Shown here: positions 7,438 through 13,957 of the stretch, one piece after another
How the letters are laid out: each line of letters opens with the position of its first letter
Numbering within the stretch: position 1 is the stretch's first letter
Assembly: GCA_905215665.1 (NCBI GenBank)
Contig: CAJMQR010000008.1
Span: 1-24,067 of the forward strand
Direction of reading: 5' to 3'
Length of the DNA stretch: 24,067 bases
DNA from: an uncultured bacterium
GTDB lineage: Bacteria; Bacillota; Clostridia; Oscillospirales; Oscillospiraceae
Made by a program: the position numbers and the translations under genes
The notes under the pieces: model-generated
What the model was told of the DNA's origin: nothing
What the model saw: the letters and a program-made list of their open reading frames with translations, nothing else
The model's database searches: none

Positions 7438-7861
7438 ATCACCGGCAGATTTTGAAGAGCATTGGGACTACCGCGAGCCGAAGCCCGGCGATCAGCTCCG
7501 CGTGAAGCGCACCGGCTATTATCACCACGGCATCTATGCCGGTGACGGGATGGTCATCCATTTCAACGGCGGACCGGAGGCGCATGCCGCGGACGTGGAG
7601 GTGCAGAAAACGGACATCTCCGAATTTCTGCGCGGCGGCCTGCCGGAGGTGCGGGTTTACAGCCGCGGGGAACGGCGCCTGCTGCGCAGGCCGGAGGAAA
7701 TTGTCGCCGCCGCTTCCGCGGCACTGGGGCAGCACGGCTATCACGTTCTGCGCAACAACTGCGAGCACTTTTCCAACCAGTGCGCCTTCGGCGTGCATTA
7801 TTCCAGACAGACCGACGGCCTTCCGGACGGCACAAAGCTGGATATGCACCGGGGTGCATAA
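7424..7861 (+). CDS. LRAT-type (NlpC/P60-fold) lipid acyltransferase or hydrolase
   Basis: A 145-residue protein with all marks of the LRAT domain (PF04970): PGDQLRV at 21-27, the first histidine in YYHHGIYAGDG (His34, aligned with the His of HWAIY in animal HRASLS proteins), a second in MVIHFNG (His46), and the nucleophile box NNCEHFSNQC with Cys113. Family members form a thioester on this cysteine using an acyl chain from a phospholipid, then hydrolyse it or pass it to an amine or hydroxyl. No signal peptide or C-terminal membrane helix is visible, so it should act in the cytoplasm or at the inner face. It ends the acyl cassette, before a strong terminator. Whether it takes acyl chains from lipid or from the adjacent carrier protein cannot be told from sequence. 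The next best alternative is another NlpC/P60 superfamily cysteine hydrolase. Confidence 0.83.
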   Translation: MFRRKSPADFEEHWDYREPKPGDQLRVKRTGYYHHGIYAGDGMVIHFNGGPEAHAADVEVQKTDISEFLRGGLPEVRVYSRGERRLLRRPEEIVAAASAALGQHGYHVLRNNCEHFSNQCAFGVHYSRQTDGLPDGTKLDMHRGA

Positions 7862-7898
7862 AAAAACGTGTGCGGAGTATTCCTCCGCACACGTTTTT
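7862..7898. terminator. bidirectional intrinsic terminator between convergent operons
   Basis: CGTGTGCGGAG (7867-7877) pairs with CTCCGCACACG (7883-7893) around a five-base loop, flanked by A residues on the left and T residues on the right that extend the stem and give U-tails on both strands. It ends the acyl cassette and the convergent P-II/DUF1538 operon. A second small hairpin (TTTTGTGG/CCACAAAA, 7907-7929) follows. Confidence 0.9.
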
Positions 7899-7973
7899 AT
7901 ACCGGTTTTTGTGGTACTTTGCCACAAAAGGGTAATGCAGACACTGTGGTGCCTTCCTTAGTATTATAAGCCG

Positions 7974-8630
7974 TTACAGCAGGCCGAAGCCGGCCACTTC
8001 GCTGGTGGGAAGCGAAAAGACGATGGTTCCCGCTTCCGTATCGGGCCCGGCCTTTTCCAGTATCGCTTTCATGATGCCGGATTTCTGCTCGGCTCTGGAA
8101 ACGATGAGGATGACTTCCTTTTCCTGCGCGATGGAGACATTGTAAAACCTCTCGTCGCCCTCCGAGCCGGTTCCCTTGCCGTGCAGGACGGTGCCGCCGG
8201 CGGCGCCCGCGCTTCTTGCGGCGTTCATCACCAGATCGGTGCGGCCTTCGTTGGCGATGGCCACGATCAGTTCATAGGAATAGTTCAGCTCCGGCGTGTA
8301 TTTTGCCGGCTGCTGGCTGCCGTTGAGAAATGCCACGGTTTTCCCTCCTCCGATGCTTTTGACGGGAACGGACACGACGATTCCGTGCCCCGGCACGCCG
8401 ATAAACAGGCGGCGCTTCTGCTCGCTGATGAGCGCTTTTGTTTTTTCCTGATTTGCGATGCTGAGAACCACGCGCTTTTCGTTGCTTTCAATGCCCAGAA
8501 TGTCCAGCATACTGCGCACGGCCGTGCCGTGTGCGTGAAGCACCACGTTCATGGGGATCGCCAGCTCCGCGCAGATCTGCGTCAGGACTTCCAGCGCCCT
8601 GGGATCACAAATTGAGATCACATAATTCAT
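7974..8630 (-). CDS. tandem P-II-like signalling protein
   Basis: P-II proteins are trimeric ferredoxin-fold sensors of nucleotides and 2-oxoglutarate that gate transporters and enzymes. This 218-residue protein is about twice the usual 112. Residues 1-105 form a weak first unit. Residues about 115-218 form a clearer one, with GAAGGTVLHGKGTG in the T-loop region and a C-terminal IVFSLPTSEVAGFGLL like the closing strand of P-II. The classical uridylylated Tyr of the T-loop is not evident in either half. It starts within the stop of the DUF1538 gene (four-base ATGA overlap), so the two are co-translated and the P-II unit probably regulates the membrane protein, as GlnK does AmtB. Ligand and target gating are inferred from this pairing. 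Confidence 0.82.
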   Translation of the reverse strand: MNYVISICDPRALEVLTQICAELAIPMNVVLHAHGTAVRSMLDILGIESNEKRVVLSIANQEKTKALISEQKRRLFIGVPGHGIVVSVPVKSIGGGKTVAFLNGSQQPAKYTPELNYSYELIVAIANEGRTDLVMNAARSAGAAGGTVLHGKGTGSEGDERFYNVSIAQEKEVILIVSRAEQKSGIMKAILEKAGPDTEAGTIVFSLPTSEVAGFGLL

Positions 8631-10168
8631 GCGGCTTCCACCTCCCAGAGCTCCACGATGTCGTAATCCCCGTATACGGCGGCGGACTTTTCCGCACGGC
8701 GGTGTTTCAGCGTGTAATAGAAGCCGACGGCCTGAATGGAAATCAGAGGCATCATCGCCACCATAGCCACGACGCCGAACGCGTCTGTCAGGACGTTTCC
8801 GCCCAGCGTCATGCTTGCGCCGATCATGAACTGAAGCATGAAGGTGGCGGTCATGGGGCCGGAGGCGACGCCGCCGGAGTCAAAGGCGATTGCGGTGTAG
8901 ATGTCCGGGACGAAAAAGGACAGAAGCAGCGCGGCGGCATAGCCGGGAATCAGAAAATACAGGATGGACAGGCCCGTGAGGACGCGCAGCATTGCCAGCG
9001 CCATGGCGGCGGCGATGGCAACGGAGAGACTGCGTTTGATCGCCTTACCCGGGATTGCGCCGGCACTGACCGCTTCGATCTGCTTTTCCAGCACTGCGAC
9101 GGCAGGCTCGGCCGAGATGATAAACCAACCCAGCAGAGCGGACAGCGGGATCATGAGCCATTTGGTCCAGCCCGTCGCCAGCTCCTGCCCCAGCACGGCG
9201 CCCAGTGCGGAGAAACCCACGTTTACGCCGGTGAGAAAGAGGACAAGGCCGATGTAGGTGTGCAGGATGCCGGCGAAGATTCTCGCAAGACTGTGCTTTG
9301 ACAGCCGGAGGGAGAAGATTTGGAAGAGCAGGAAGATTCCCAGAATGGGCGCCAGCGCAAGCGCCATTTCACCCATGTATACCGGAATCCCTCGGAGATA
9401 GGCCCTGCCGATTGCGGCGGTCGAGGCGTAGGAAACGCTGTCCAGCGCGGGCGCGGCGTCGCTGCCGGAATAGAAGAACCCCAGAATCAGGACGGCAAGG
9501 ATCGGCCCGATGGAGCTTAAGGCGACCAGCCCGAAGCTGTCCGATTCCGCCTGGCCGTCGCTTCGCGCGTTGGAAACGCCCATGCCGAGCGCGAGGATGA
9601 AGGGAACGGTCATGGGGCCGGTGGTCACGCCGCCGGAGTCAAAGGCGATGCTCAGGAATTCCGGGTCCGTAAAAGCGGCGAGAAGAAAGACCAGCGCATA
9701 GAACACGATCAGCAGCCAGCGCAGCCGCAGGCCCGTGAGAATGCGCAGCATGCACACCGAGAGGAAGAAGCCCACGCCCACCCCCACGGCGATCAGAAGC
9801 ACGGTGGTGTCGATGTGCGGCACGGTCTGGGCGAGAACCTGCAGATCCGGTTCCGCCACGGTTACGGCAAACCCCAGAAGAAAGCTCGCGGCCAGAATCA
9901 GCGGCAGATTCCGCGTCCGCGTCAGGCAGGTGCCGGTTTTGCTGCCGATGGGCGTCATGGAGACCTCCGTGCCGAGGGAGAAAAAGCCCATGCCTACAAT
10001 GATCAGCAGGCTGCCGATCAGAAAGCTCAGCAGAAGATCCGTCTGCAGCGGGACGACGGTCAGGCACAAAAGCGTCACGATCACGATGATCGGCAGAGTC
10101 GAGCGCAGGGCTTCCTGAAGCTTTTCGACGATTGCGGTCCTGGTTTTTCCGAAAAAGGAGCTGTTCAA
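8627..10168 (-). CDS. DUF1538 multi-pass membrane protein
   Basis: A 513-residue membrane protein with many hydrophobic segments and a clear internal duplication: AFDSGGVTTGPMT at 175-187 recurs as AFDSGGVASGPMT at 428-440, LRILTGL at 141-147 as LRVLTGL at 394-400, and an AEP motif near 105 as AEP near 353. These are marks of DUF1538 (PF07556), whose members are commonly found beside P-II genes. The paired, Gly-rich SGGV/GPMT loops suggest a transporter built from two repeats with the loops lining a substrate path; no substrate is established to my knowledge. The start is a TTG at 10168 with AAGGTGGA eight bases upstream. The first gene of a two-gene operon with the P-II-like protein, behind a consensus-like promoter and a structured leader. 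Confidence 0.85.
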   Translation of the reverse strand: MNSSFFGKTRTAIVEKLQEALRSTLPIIVIVTLLCLTVVPLQTDLLLSFLIGSLLIIVGMGFFSLGTEVSMTPIGSKTGTCLTRTRNLPLILAASFLLGFAVTVAEPDLQVLAQTVPHIDTTVLLIAVGVGVGFFLSVCMLRILTGLRLRWLLIVFYALVFLLAAFTDPEFLSIAFDSGGVTTGPMTVPFILALGMGVSNARSDGQAESDSFGLVALSSIGPILAVLILGFFYSGSDAAPALDSVSYASTAAIGRAYLRGIPVYMGEMALALAPILGIFLLFQIFSLRLSKHSLARIFAGILHTYIGLVLFLTGVNVGFSALGAVLGQELATGWTKWLMIPLSALLGWFIISAEPAVAVLEKQIEAVSAGAIPGKAIKRSLSVAIAAAMALAMLRVLTGLSILYFLIPGYAAALLLSFFVPDIYTAIAFDSGGVASGPMTATFMLQFMIGASMTLGGNVLTDAFGVVAMVAMMPLISIQAVGFYYTLKHRRAEKSAAVYGDYDIVELWEVEAA

Positions 10169-10276
10169 ATTTCGATTCCACCTTTCTGCGCGGGGCGCGG
10201 TATCATTCGGCCGCTGCTGCCGCGGCCAAAAGGGTATCCGTCCGGCGAAAAGGGAAGCTCCGCCGAAATTATTTCA
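10169..10276 (-). promoter_or_regulatory. structured 5' leader of the DUF1538/P-II mRNA
   Basis: From the predicted transcription start near 10276 to the TTG there are about 108 bases. On the minus strand CGGCGGA can pair with TTCGCCG, and GGCCGC with GCGGCC (10207-10230 region), giving two GC-rich hairpins before the ribosome site. I do not recognise it as a known riboswitch class, and there is no U-run to make a terminator. It may control translation or simply protect the RNA. Confidence 0.35.
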
Positions 10277-10282
10277 TTTTAA

Positions 10283-10311
10283 ATTTTACAAAAAACGGAA
10301 AGCAAAGTCAA
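10283..10311 (-). promoter_or_regulatory. sigma-A promoter of the DUF1538/P-II operon
   Basis: Minus-strand TTGACT (10306-10311), a 17-base spacer and TAAAAT (10283-10288), each five of six to consensus. Confidence 0.82.
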
Positions 10312-10369
10312 TAAACATTCTGTAAACAACCGGGGACTCTGCACTTTTCCGCAAGAATCCGCCCCGGGC

Positions 10370-10398
10370 TGGAAAACGCTCCGCTTCCGTGCTATAAT
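10370..10398 (+). promoter_or_regulatory. sigma-A promoter of the nucleosidase-like gene
   Basis: A perfect TATAAT (10393-10398) is preceded, 17 bases upstream, by TGGAAA (10370-10375), four of six to the -35 consensus. AGGGGG lies before the ATG at 10427. Confidence 0.7.
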
Positions 10399-10426
10399 AT
10401 GAAAAAAAGCGAGGGGGAAGAACGGT

Positions 10427-11107
10427 ATGAAGAAGATCGGGCTTGTGGTGGCGGTGGAGCTTGCCGCGCTGCGCCGGAGATACGGCGCGCCGGAGGAGAC
10501 GATTTGCCTTCCCGCCTGTGAGATTTTGAAGTATTCTCTCTATGGGCGTGAGCTTTTCGTCCTGCAGAGCGGCGCGGGGGAGATCGCCGCCGCCGCGGCG
10601 ACGCAGACGCTGATCTGCCGGTACGCGGTGGACGCGATATTGAACTTCGGCGTGGTCGGCGGCCTGACGGAGGAAATCTCGCAGCACCGCACCTGCGTGG
10701 TCAGGAGCGTCGTACACTATCAGATGGACACCTCTCAGGCGGACGCGGACATGGAGCCGGGGCGTTATCTGGAATATCCCACGGTGTTCATCCCCGCGGA
10801 CAGGCGGCTCCGCCGCTTTGCGCTGGAGCAAAACCCCGCCCTGCGGGAGGTCGTCTGTGCCTCGGGCGACAGATTTGTCGGAGATCCGGCGGAAAAGGAG
10901 ATGCTGCACCGGCGCTTTCAGGCGGACATCTGCGACATGGAGGCGGCGGGTATCCTTCTCACCTGCAACCGCAACCGCGTGCCCTGCCTGCTGCTGAAGA
11001 TGGTTTCGGACGGTCTGAGCGGCGGTGCGGAGGAATTTTTCCAAACCTTCCAAAGCGCCTCGGATGCCTGCGTTGCGATTCTGGACAAGCTTTTGCGCGA
11101 AATCTGA
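10427..11107 (+). CDS. nucleoside phosphorylase/MTA-SAH nucleosidase family protein
   Basis: A 226-residue cytoplasmic protein of the PNP/UDP family (PF01048), near the 232 of E. coli MtnN, which splits adenine from methylthioadenosine and S-adenosylhomocysteine. Visible landmarks are SGAGEIAAAAATQTLI at 48-63, NFGVVGGL at 73-80, SGDRFVGD at 146-153, DMEAAG at 170-175 (Glu172 aligned with ribose-binding E174 of MtnN) and KMVSDGL at 191-197 (Asp195 aligned with catalytic D197). The N-terminal MtnN motif with catalytic E12 reads AVELAALR here, so E12 is replaced by Ala13, and MtnN Ser76 is Val. The substrate may therefore differ from MTA/SAH. It is a single-gene unit with its own promoter and no functional link to its neighbours that I can see. 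Confidence 0.8.
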   Translation: MKKIGLVVAVELAALRRRYGAPEETICLPACEILKYSLYGRELFVLQSGAGEIAAAAATQTLICRYAVDAILNFGVVGGLTEEISQHRTCVVRSVVHYQMDTSQADADMEPGRYLEYPTVFIPADRRLRRFALEQNPALREVVCASGDRFVGDPAEKEMLHRRFQADICDMEAAGILLTCNRNRVPCLLLKMVSDGLSGGAEEFFQTFQSASDACVAILDKLLREI

Positions 11108-11137
11108 ACAAAAAACCGCCTCCGGCTTCTCTGCGAA

Positions 11138-11174
11138 CCGCCCGAAATTGTGCGGGCAGCACAGTTTCGGGCGG
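11138..11174. terminator. long hairpin between convergent nucleosidase-like and GntR genes
   Basis: A 15-base arm (11138-11152, starting CCGCCCGAAA) pairs with 11160-11174 (ending TTTCGGGCGG) with one G-U pair and a seven-base loop. It lies between two stop codons facing each other. There is no long T-run on either side, so it is a weak or factor-assisted terminator. Confidence 0.6.
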
Positions 11175-11227
11175 CTCATTTATCCTGCGGTGTTGTCTTG
11201 TCCGTTTTTCTGGTTTTGTCAGCGGTG

Positions 11228-11986
11228 CTAGATCTCCGGGGAATAGCGGATACGCTCCGTGACATACAGAAAGGTGTAATACTCAATGGGGATGTCTGTA
11301 TCCTGAAAAGTACCGGTCTTGAGGTCTGTGACCTGAAGCAGCGGGAAGCGATTCGGCGTGCCGAGCAGACGGGAAGTTGTTTCGTCGGAAACGACGGCAC
11401 GCAACTCGCGGTTGGAGCATTTGATCTCCAGATTATACTTTTCCTTCAGCAGCGTGATGATGGACTGATTCTGCAGGTTGTAGCTCTCAATGCCGGGAAG
11501 CGCGGAGGAATTGAAGTAGCTCCGGCCGTAGATGACAGGAGTGCCGTTGGCGTAATATACGCGGGTATACTCCAGCACTGGGTCCCCCTCCTTCAGACCA
11601 AGATGCTGTGCGACCTCAGCGCTGCACGGAACGAGGCCATCAAAGAGGATCTTCTTCGAGGGCGTCATATTCTGCGATCGGATGAGCGTGCTGCAGCTTG
11701 TGATGACGGAAAAATTCTGCTTCTGCGGCGTGCGTTCCTTGACAAAGGTACCCTTGCCCTGAATTTTATAGATGTAGCCCTCGCGCATCAGCTCCTCCAG
11801 CGCCTTGCGGACGGTCAGACGGCTGCATGCATAGAGACTGCACATCTCCTTTTCGGTCGGCAGCTTTGCGCCGACAGCAAGCTCACCGGATTTGATGCGG
11901 TTGGTCAGTGCAAGTTTGATGTACATATATTTGGGGATATTCTGCACCATGGCAGAGATCTGTTCATCAGAAAACATTTGATTCAT
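11228..11986 (-). CDS. GntR-family (HutC/UTRA) transcriptional regulator
   Basis: A 252-residue DNA-binding repressor or activator. Residues about 17-84 are the GntR winged helix: LPTEKEMCSLYACSRLTVRKALEEL with recognition helix SRLTVRKAL, followed by wing GYIYKIQGKGTFV. Residues about 100-245 are a UTRA ligand domain, with LGLKEGDPVLEYTRVYYANGTPVIYGRSYF and a closing IEYYTFLYVTERIRY. UTRA domains usually bind small effectors such as sugar phosphates or amino acid derivatives. GAGGGG lies six bases before the ATG. It is divergent from the eleven-gene catabolic locus, the common place for a local regulator. Related inverted-repeat sites near both plus-strand promoters, and a weaker match just after its own -10 box, suggest it controls the locus and possibly itself. 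The effector is unknown. Confidence 0.93.
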   Translation of the reverse strand: MNQMFSDEQISAMVQNIPKYMYIKLALTNRIKSGELAVGAKLPTEKEMCSLYACSRLTVRKALEELMREGYIYKIQGKGTFVKERTPQKQNFSVITSCSTLIRSQNMTPSKKILFDGLVPCSAEVAQHLGLKEGDPVLEYTRVYYANGTPVIYGRSYFNSSALPGIESYNLQNQSIITLLKEKYNLEIKCSNRELRAVVSDETTSRLLGTPNRFPLLQVTDLKTGTFQDTDIPIEYYTFLYVTERIRYSPEI

Positions 11987-12032
11987 TCTTTGCCCCTCAA
12001 CGATCTGGTATTGTGAGATAGTACAGGTGGTA

Positions 12033-12078
12033 TATTGTTCATGATATCTATTTTATTGATCAACCGCACAGAAGTCAA
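12033..12078 (-). promoter_or_regulatory. promoter of the GntR gene with weak operator-like site
   Basis: Minus-strand TTGACT (12073-12078), a 17-base spacer and TAAAAT (12050-12055) make a good sigma-A promoter. Immediately downstream, GATATC-ATGA-ACAATA (minus strand, 12033-12048) matches one half of the locus operator consensus at five of six bases, where autorepression would be expected. The promoter is solid; the operator match is weak. Confidence 0.7.
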
Positions 12079-12279
12079 CACTTTTTCAGAAAAAAACGGA
12101 AACTCGAGCGCAGAAAAACCGGAAAAGACAGGGGCTGATGTCAAAAACGGTACACACCGACAGCATTGGATAGGATACATGACAAGTTGGGGAATCTACC
12201 TTTTATCCGGGAAAAGTTGACAAACAGAGCTTGGTGAAATTGCTCAAAATGTGGGCTGTTATTTTGTGAAATACGATAG

Positions 12280-12307
12280 TTGCAAACCGGTAAGACTGTG
12301 ATATAAT
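12280..12307 (+). promoter_or_regulatory. sigma-A promoter of the catabolic locus
   Basis: TTGCAA (12280-12285), a 16-base spacer and a perfect TATAAT (12302-12307). Transcription would start near 12314, giving a leader of about 115 bases to the first TrpA-like gene. The remaining upstream part of this 442-base gap (12079-12279) holds no gene that I can support. Confidence 0.75.
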
Positions 12308-12336
12308 AAAAACAGCGGAAGGATTCGCTGTTTTTT
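12308..12336 (+). terminator. U-tailed hairpin directly at the locus transcription start
   Basis: AACAGCGGA (12311-12319) pairs with TTCGCTGTT (12324-12332) around an AGGA loop, with T residues to 12336. It resembles an intrinsic terminator but overlaps the predicted start of the locus transcript. It may stop read-through from upstream, or form a 5' stem-loop on the mRNA. Confidence 0.5.
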
Positions 12337-12340
12337 CTCG

Positions 12341-12368
12341 GACAACATATCATGTTGTCATTACATCT
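12341..12368 (+). promoter_or_regulatory. operator candidate A upstream of the TrpA-like genes
   Basis: A perfect 8-bp inverted repeat, GACAACAT-ATC-ATGTTGTC (12341-12359), runs into TGTTGT-CATT-ACATCT (12353-12368). The latter resembles sites at 15238-15253 and 15401-15416. Lying just downstream of the promoter, it could block RNA polymerase when bound by the GntR regulator. Confidence 0.55.
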
Positions 12369-12428
12369 ATATCAACGGATCATTTGGCTTCCGCCTATGA
12401 AAAAGACGACAGAAAATGGAGGAAAGGA

Positions 12429-13163
12429 ATGGGACAGTTCCATCTAGTCTATTACATCAGCATGGGTTCCCCCAGCATAGAGTATTCGCTGCAAAAGGCG
12501 GAGACCTATCTTGCGCAGGGCGTACGGGCGCTGCAATTCGATCTGCCTTCCCGCAATCCCTACCGTGAAACGCCCTTCATCAAGGAGTGCATGGCGAAGG
12601 CTTGGGAGACCTACGGCGGCTACGGGCCCTTTCTCAGCGCATTGACCGAATTCCGCCGGAAGCATCCGGACTTTGAAATGCAGATGGTGTCCTATGAGGA
12701 TGTGATCCTGACCATCGGCACAGACAGGTATATCGACTTCTGCAAAAAGAACGGGATCAAGATCTGCCGCATTTCCGGCGACGGCGTGATTGAGCAGGCG
12801 CGCCTGGATATGAACGCCGCCGGGATCGATACGCTGACATTCATCGACTACAATATGCCGGAGAAGGACGTGGAGTTCGCCGTCCAGACTGGCCGGGCTG
12901 TCATGCTGCGCAACGTGCGCGCCGGAATGGAGCCGCGCGACGGCATGGTGCGCTGGGACGAGCGGATTCGCTATCTCCGCAGTCGAGGCGTGACCGCGCC
13001 GATCTACGCCACGGCGGGCATCACCTGCGGCACCAGCCTCACGGAGGCCAGACAAGCCGGTGCAGCCGGCGCTTTTGTGGGAAGCTGCCTGATGAATCTA
13101 TGGAACGACGAGCCTGCAATGCTGGCACTGTTAGCAGACCTTGAGCAGGCGGCAAATAAATGA
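12429..13163 (+). CDS. TrpA-like TIM-barrel protein, copy 1 (catalytic pair altered)
   Basis: A 244-residue barrel protein homologous to the tryptophan synthase alpha subunit, which splits indole-3-glycerol phosphate to indole and glyceraldehyde 3-phosphate. The alignment is clear at the N-terminus: YISMGSPSIEYSL against TrpA TLGDPGIEQSL, and ALQFDLPSRNPYRETPF against ALELGIPFSDPLADGPT. TrpA catalytic Glu49 is thus Gln36 here and Asp60 is Glu47. The C-terminal phosphate site survives in outline (TAGITCGTS, then AGAAGAFVGSCLM). No trpB, trpC or other trp gene is near, so it is unlikely to make tryptophan. GGAGG lies six bases before this ATG; an ATG 15 codons upstream lacks one. It may be a partner of copy 2 or act on another phosphate ester. 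Family firm, function unknown. Confidence 0.82.
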   Translation: MGQFHLVYYISMGSPSIEYSLQKAETYLAQGVRALQFDLPSRNPYRETPFIKECMAKAWETYGGYGPFLSALTEFRRKHPDFEMQMVSYEDVILTIGTDRYIDFCKKNGIKICRISGDGVIEQARLDMNAAGIDTLTFIDYNMPEKDVEFAVQTGRAVMLRNVRAGMEPRDGMVRWDERIRYLRSRGVTAPIYATAGITCGTSLTEARQAGAAGAFVGSCLMNLWNDEPAMLALLADLEQAANK

Positions 13164-13177
13164 AAGGAAGTTTGAGT

Positions 13178-13909
13178 ATGAGTATTAAGACCATTTGCTA
13201 CCTCTCTTTCGGGTATCCGACCATCGAAAAGAGCATCGAGATGGCGGGATATTACATCGAAGGTGGCTGCGACGCCATTGAAGTCAGTATCCCGCCGAAG
13301 GATCCCTACCGCGACAGCGCTTTCCTGCAGGAGCTGTACCGCGTCGCCCTGAAGGAATGCGATGACTACTCCGCCTACCTTGAGGGTGTGGGGAGAATGA
13401 CCGAGCGCTATCCCAATACGGAGTTCTTCTTTGTTCTGTACCATGAGGTTATCATGGCCATCGGCGCGGAGAAATTGGGCGAATTCTGCGAAAAGCATCA
13501 CATCGTCAACGTCATCTCCGGCGACCTGCACGACCCTGAGGCCATCGCCGCCCTGCGCAGTCACGGCGTCAAACTGGCGCGTTCCGTAAATTACAAGATG
13601 AACGAGGACGACATCCAGCGCTGCATTGAGACCGATGGCTTCACCTATATGCAGGCATTCCCCAGCGAGGGACAGTACGTCAAGCCTGGCTTTGAGAAGC
13701 TGGAGACCTGCATCCGCTATCTGCGCGAACGCAAGGTTTCCGAGCCGATCTACTGCGGCGCGGGTATCAAGTCCCCAGCGGATGCGGCGCGCGTCAAGTC
13801 GGCCGGAGGGCAGGGCTTCTTTGTCGGAAGCTCGATTATCAAGCTGTACGATACGCCGGAGAAGCTTGTCGAGCTGATCCGCGAGTATAAAAAGGCGGCG
13901 CAGGATTAA
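13178..13909 (+). CDS. TrpA-like TIM-barrel protein, copy 2 (catalytic pair kept)
   Basis: A 243-residue paralogue of the gene before it. Here SFGYPTIEKSI and AIEVSIPPKDPYRDSAF align with TrpA so that Glu35 matches catalytic Glu49 and Asp46 matches Asp60. The phosphate-binding end is also closer to TrpA: CGAGIKSPADAARVKSAGGQGFFVGSSII against GFGISSPEQV...GAAGAISGSAIV. A retro-aldol cleavage of a phosphorylated glycerol- or sugar-linked compound is therefore plausible, releasing glyceraldehyde 3-phosphate. That is inference. The ATG at 13178 has AAAGGAAG seven bases upstream; an alternative at 13160 overlaps the stop of copy 1 (ATGA) but has no ribosome site of its own. It lies 14 bases after copy 1, in one transcript. 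Confidence 0.83.
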   Translation: MSIKTICYLSFGYPTIEKSIEMAGYYIEGGCDAIEVSIPPKDPYRDSAFLQELYRVALKECDDYSAYLEGVGRMTERYPNTEFFFVLYHEVIMAIGAEKLGEFCEKHHIVNVISGDLHDPEAIAALRSHGVKLARSVNYKMNEDDIQRCIETDGFTYMQAFPSEGQYVKPGFEKLETCIRYLRERKVSEPIYCGAGIKSPADAARVKSAGGQGFFVGSSIIKLYDTPEKLVELIREYKKAAQD

Positions 13910-13957
13910 GCTGCGCGGCATATATCCGACAGAAATCTATTTCAGAGGTGTGACATC

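Noticed and set aside
10169..10276. Known riboswitch (guanidine or similar) in the DUF1538 leader
   Set aside because: Two GC hairpins are present, but I could not match the conserved loops of any riboswitch class I know.
12429..13909. The TrpA-like pair as a true tryptophan biosynthesis operon
   Set aside because: No trpB, trpC, trpD, trpE or trpF is near, copy 1 lacks the catalytic pair, and all neighbours are transport and catabolic genes under a GntR regulator.
13004..13921. 305-codon minus-strand frame opposite TrpA-like copy 2
   Set aside because: TrpA homology on the plus strand is clear; the other frame is an antisense shadow.
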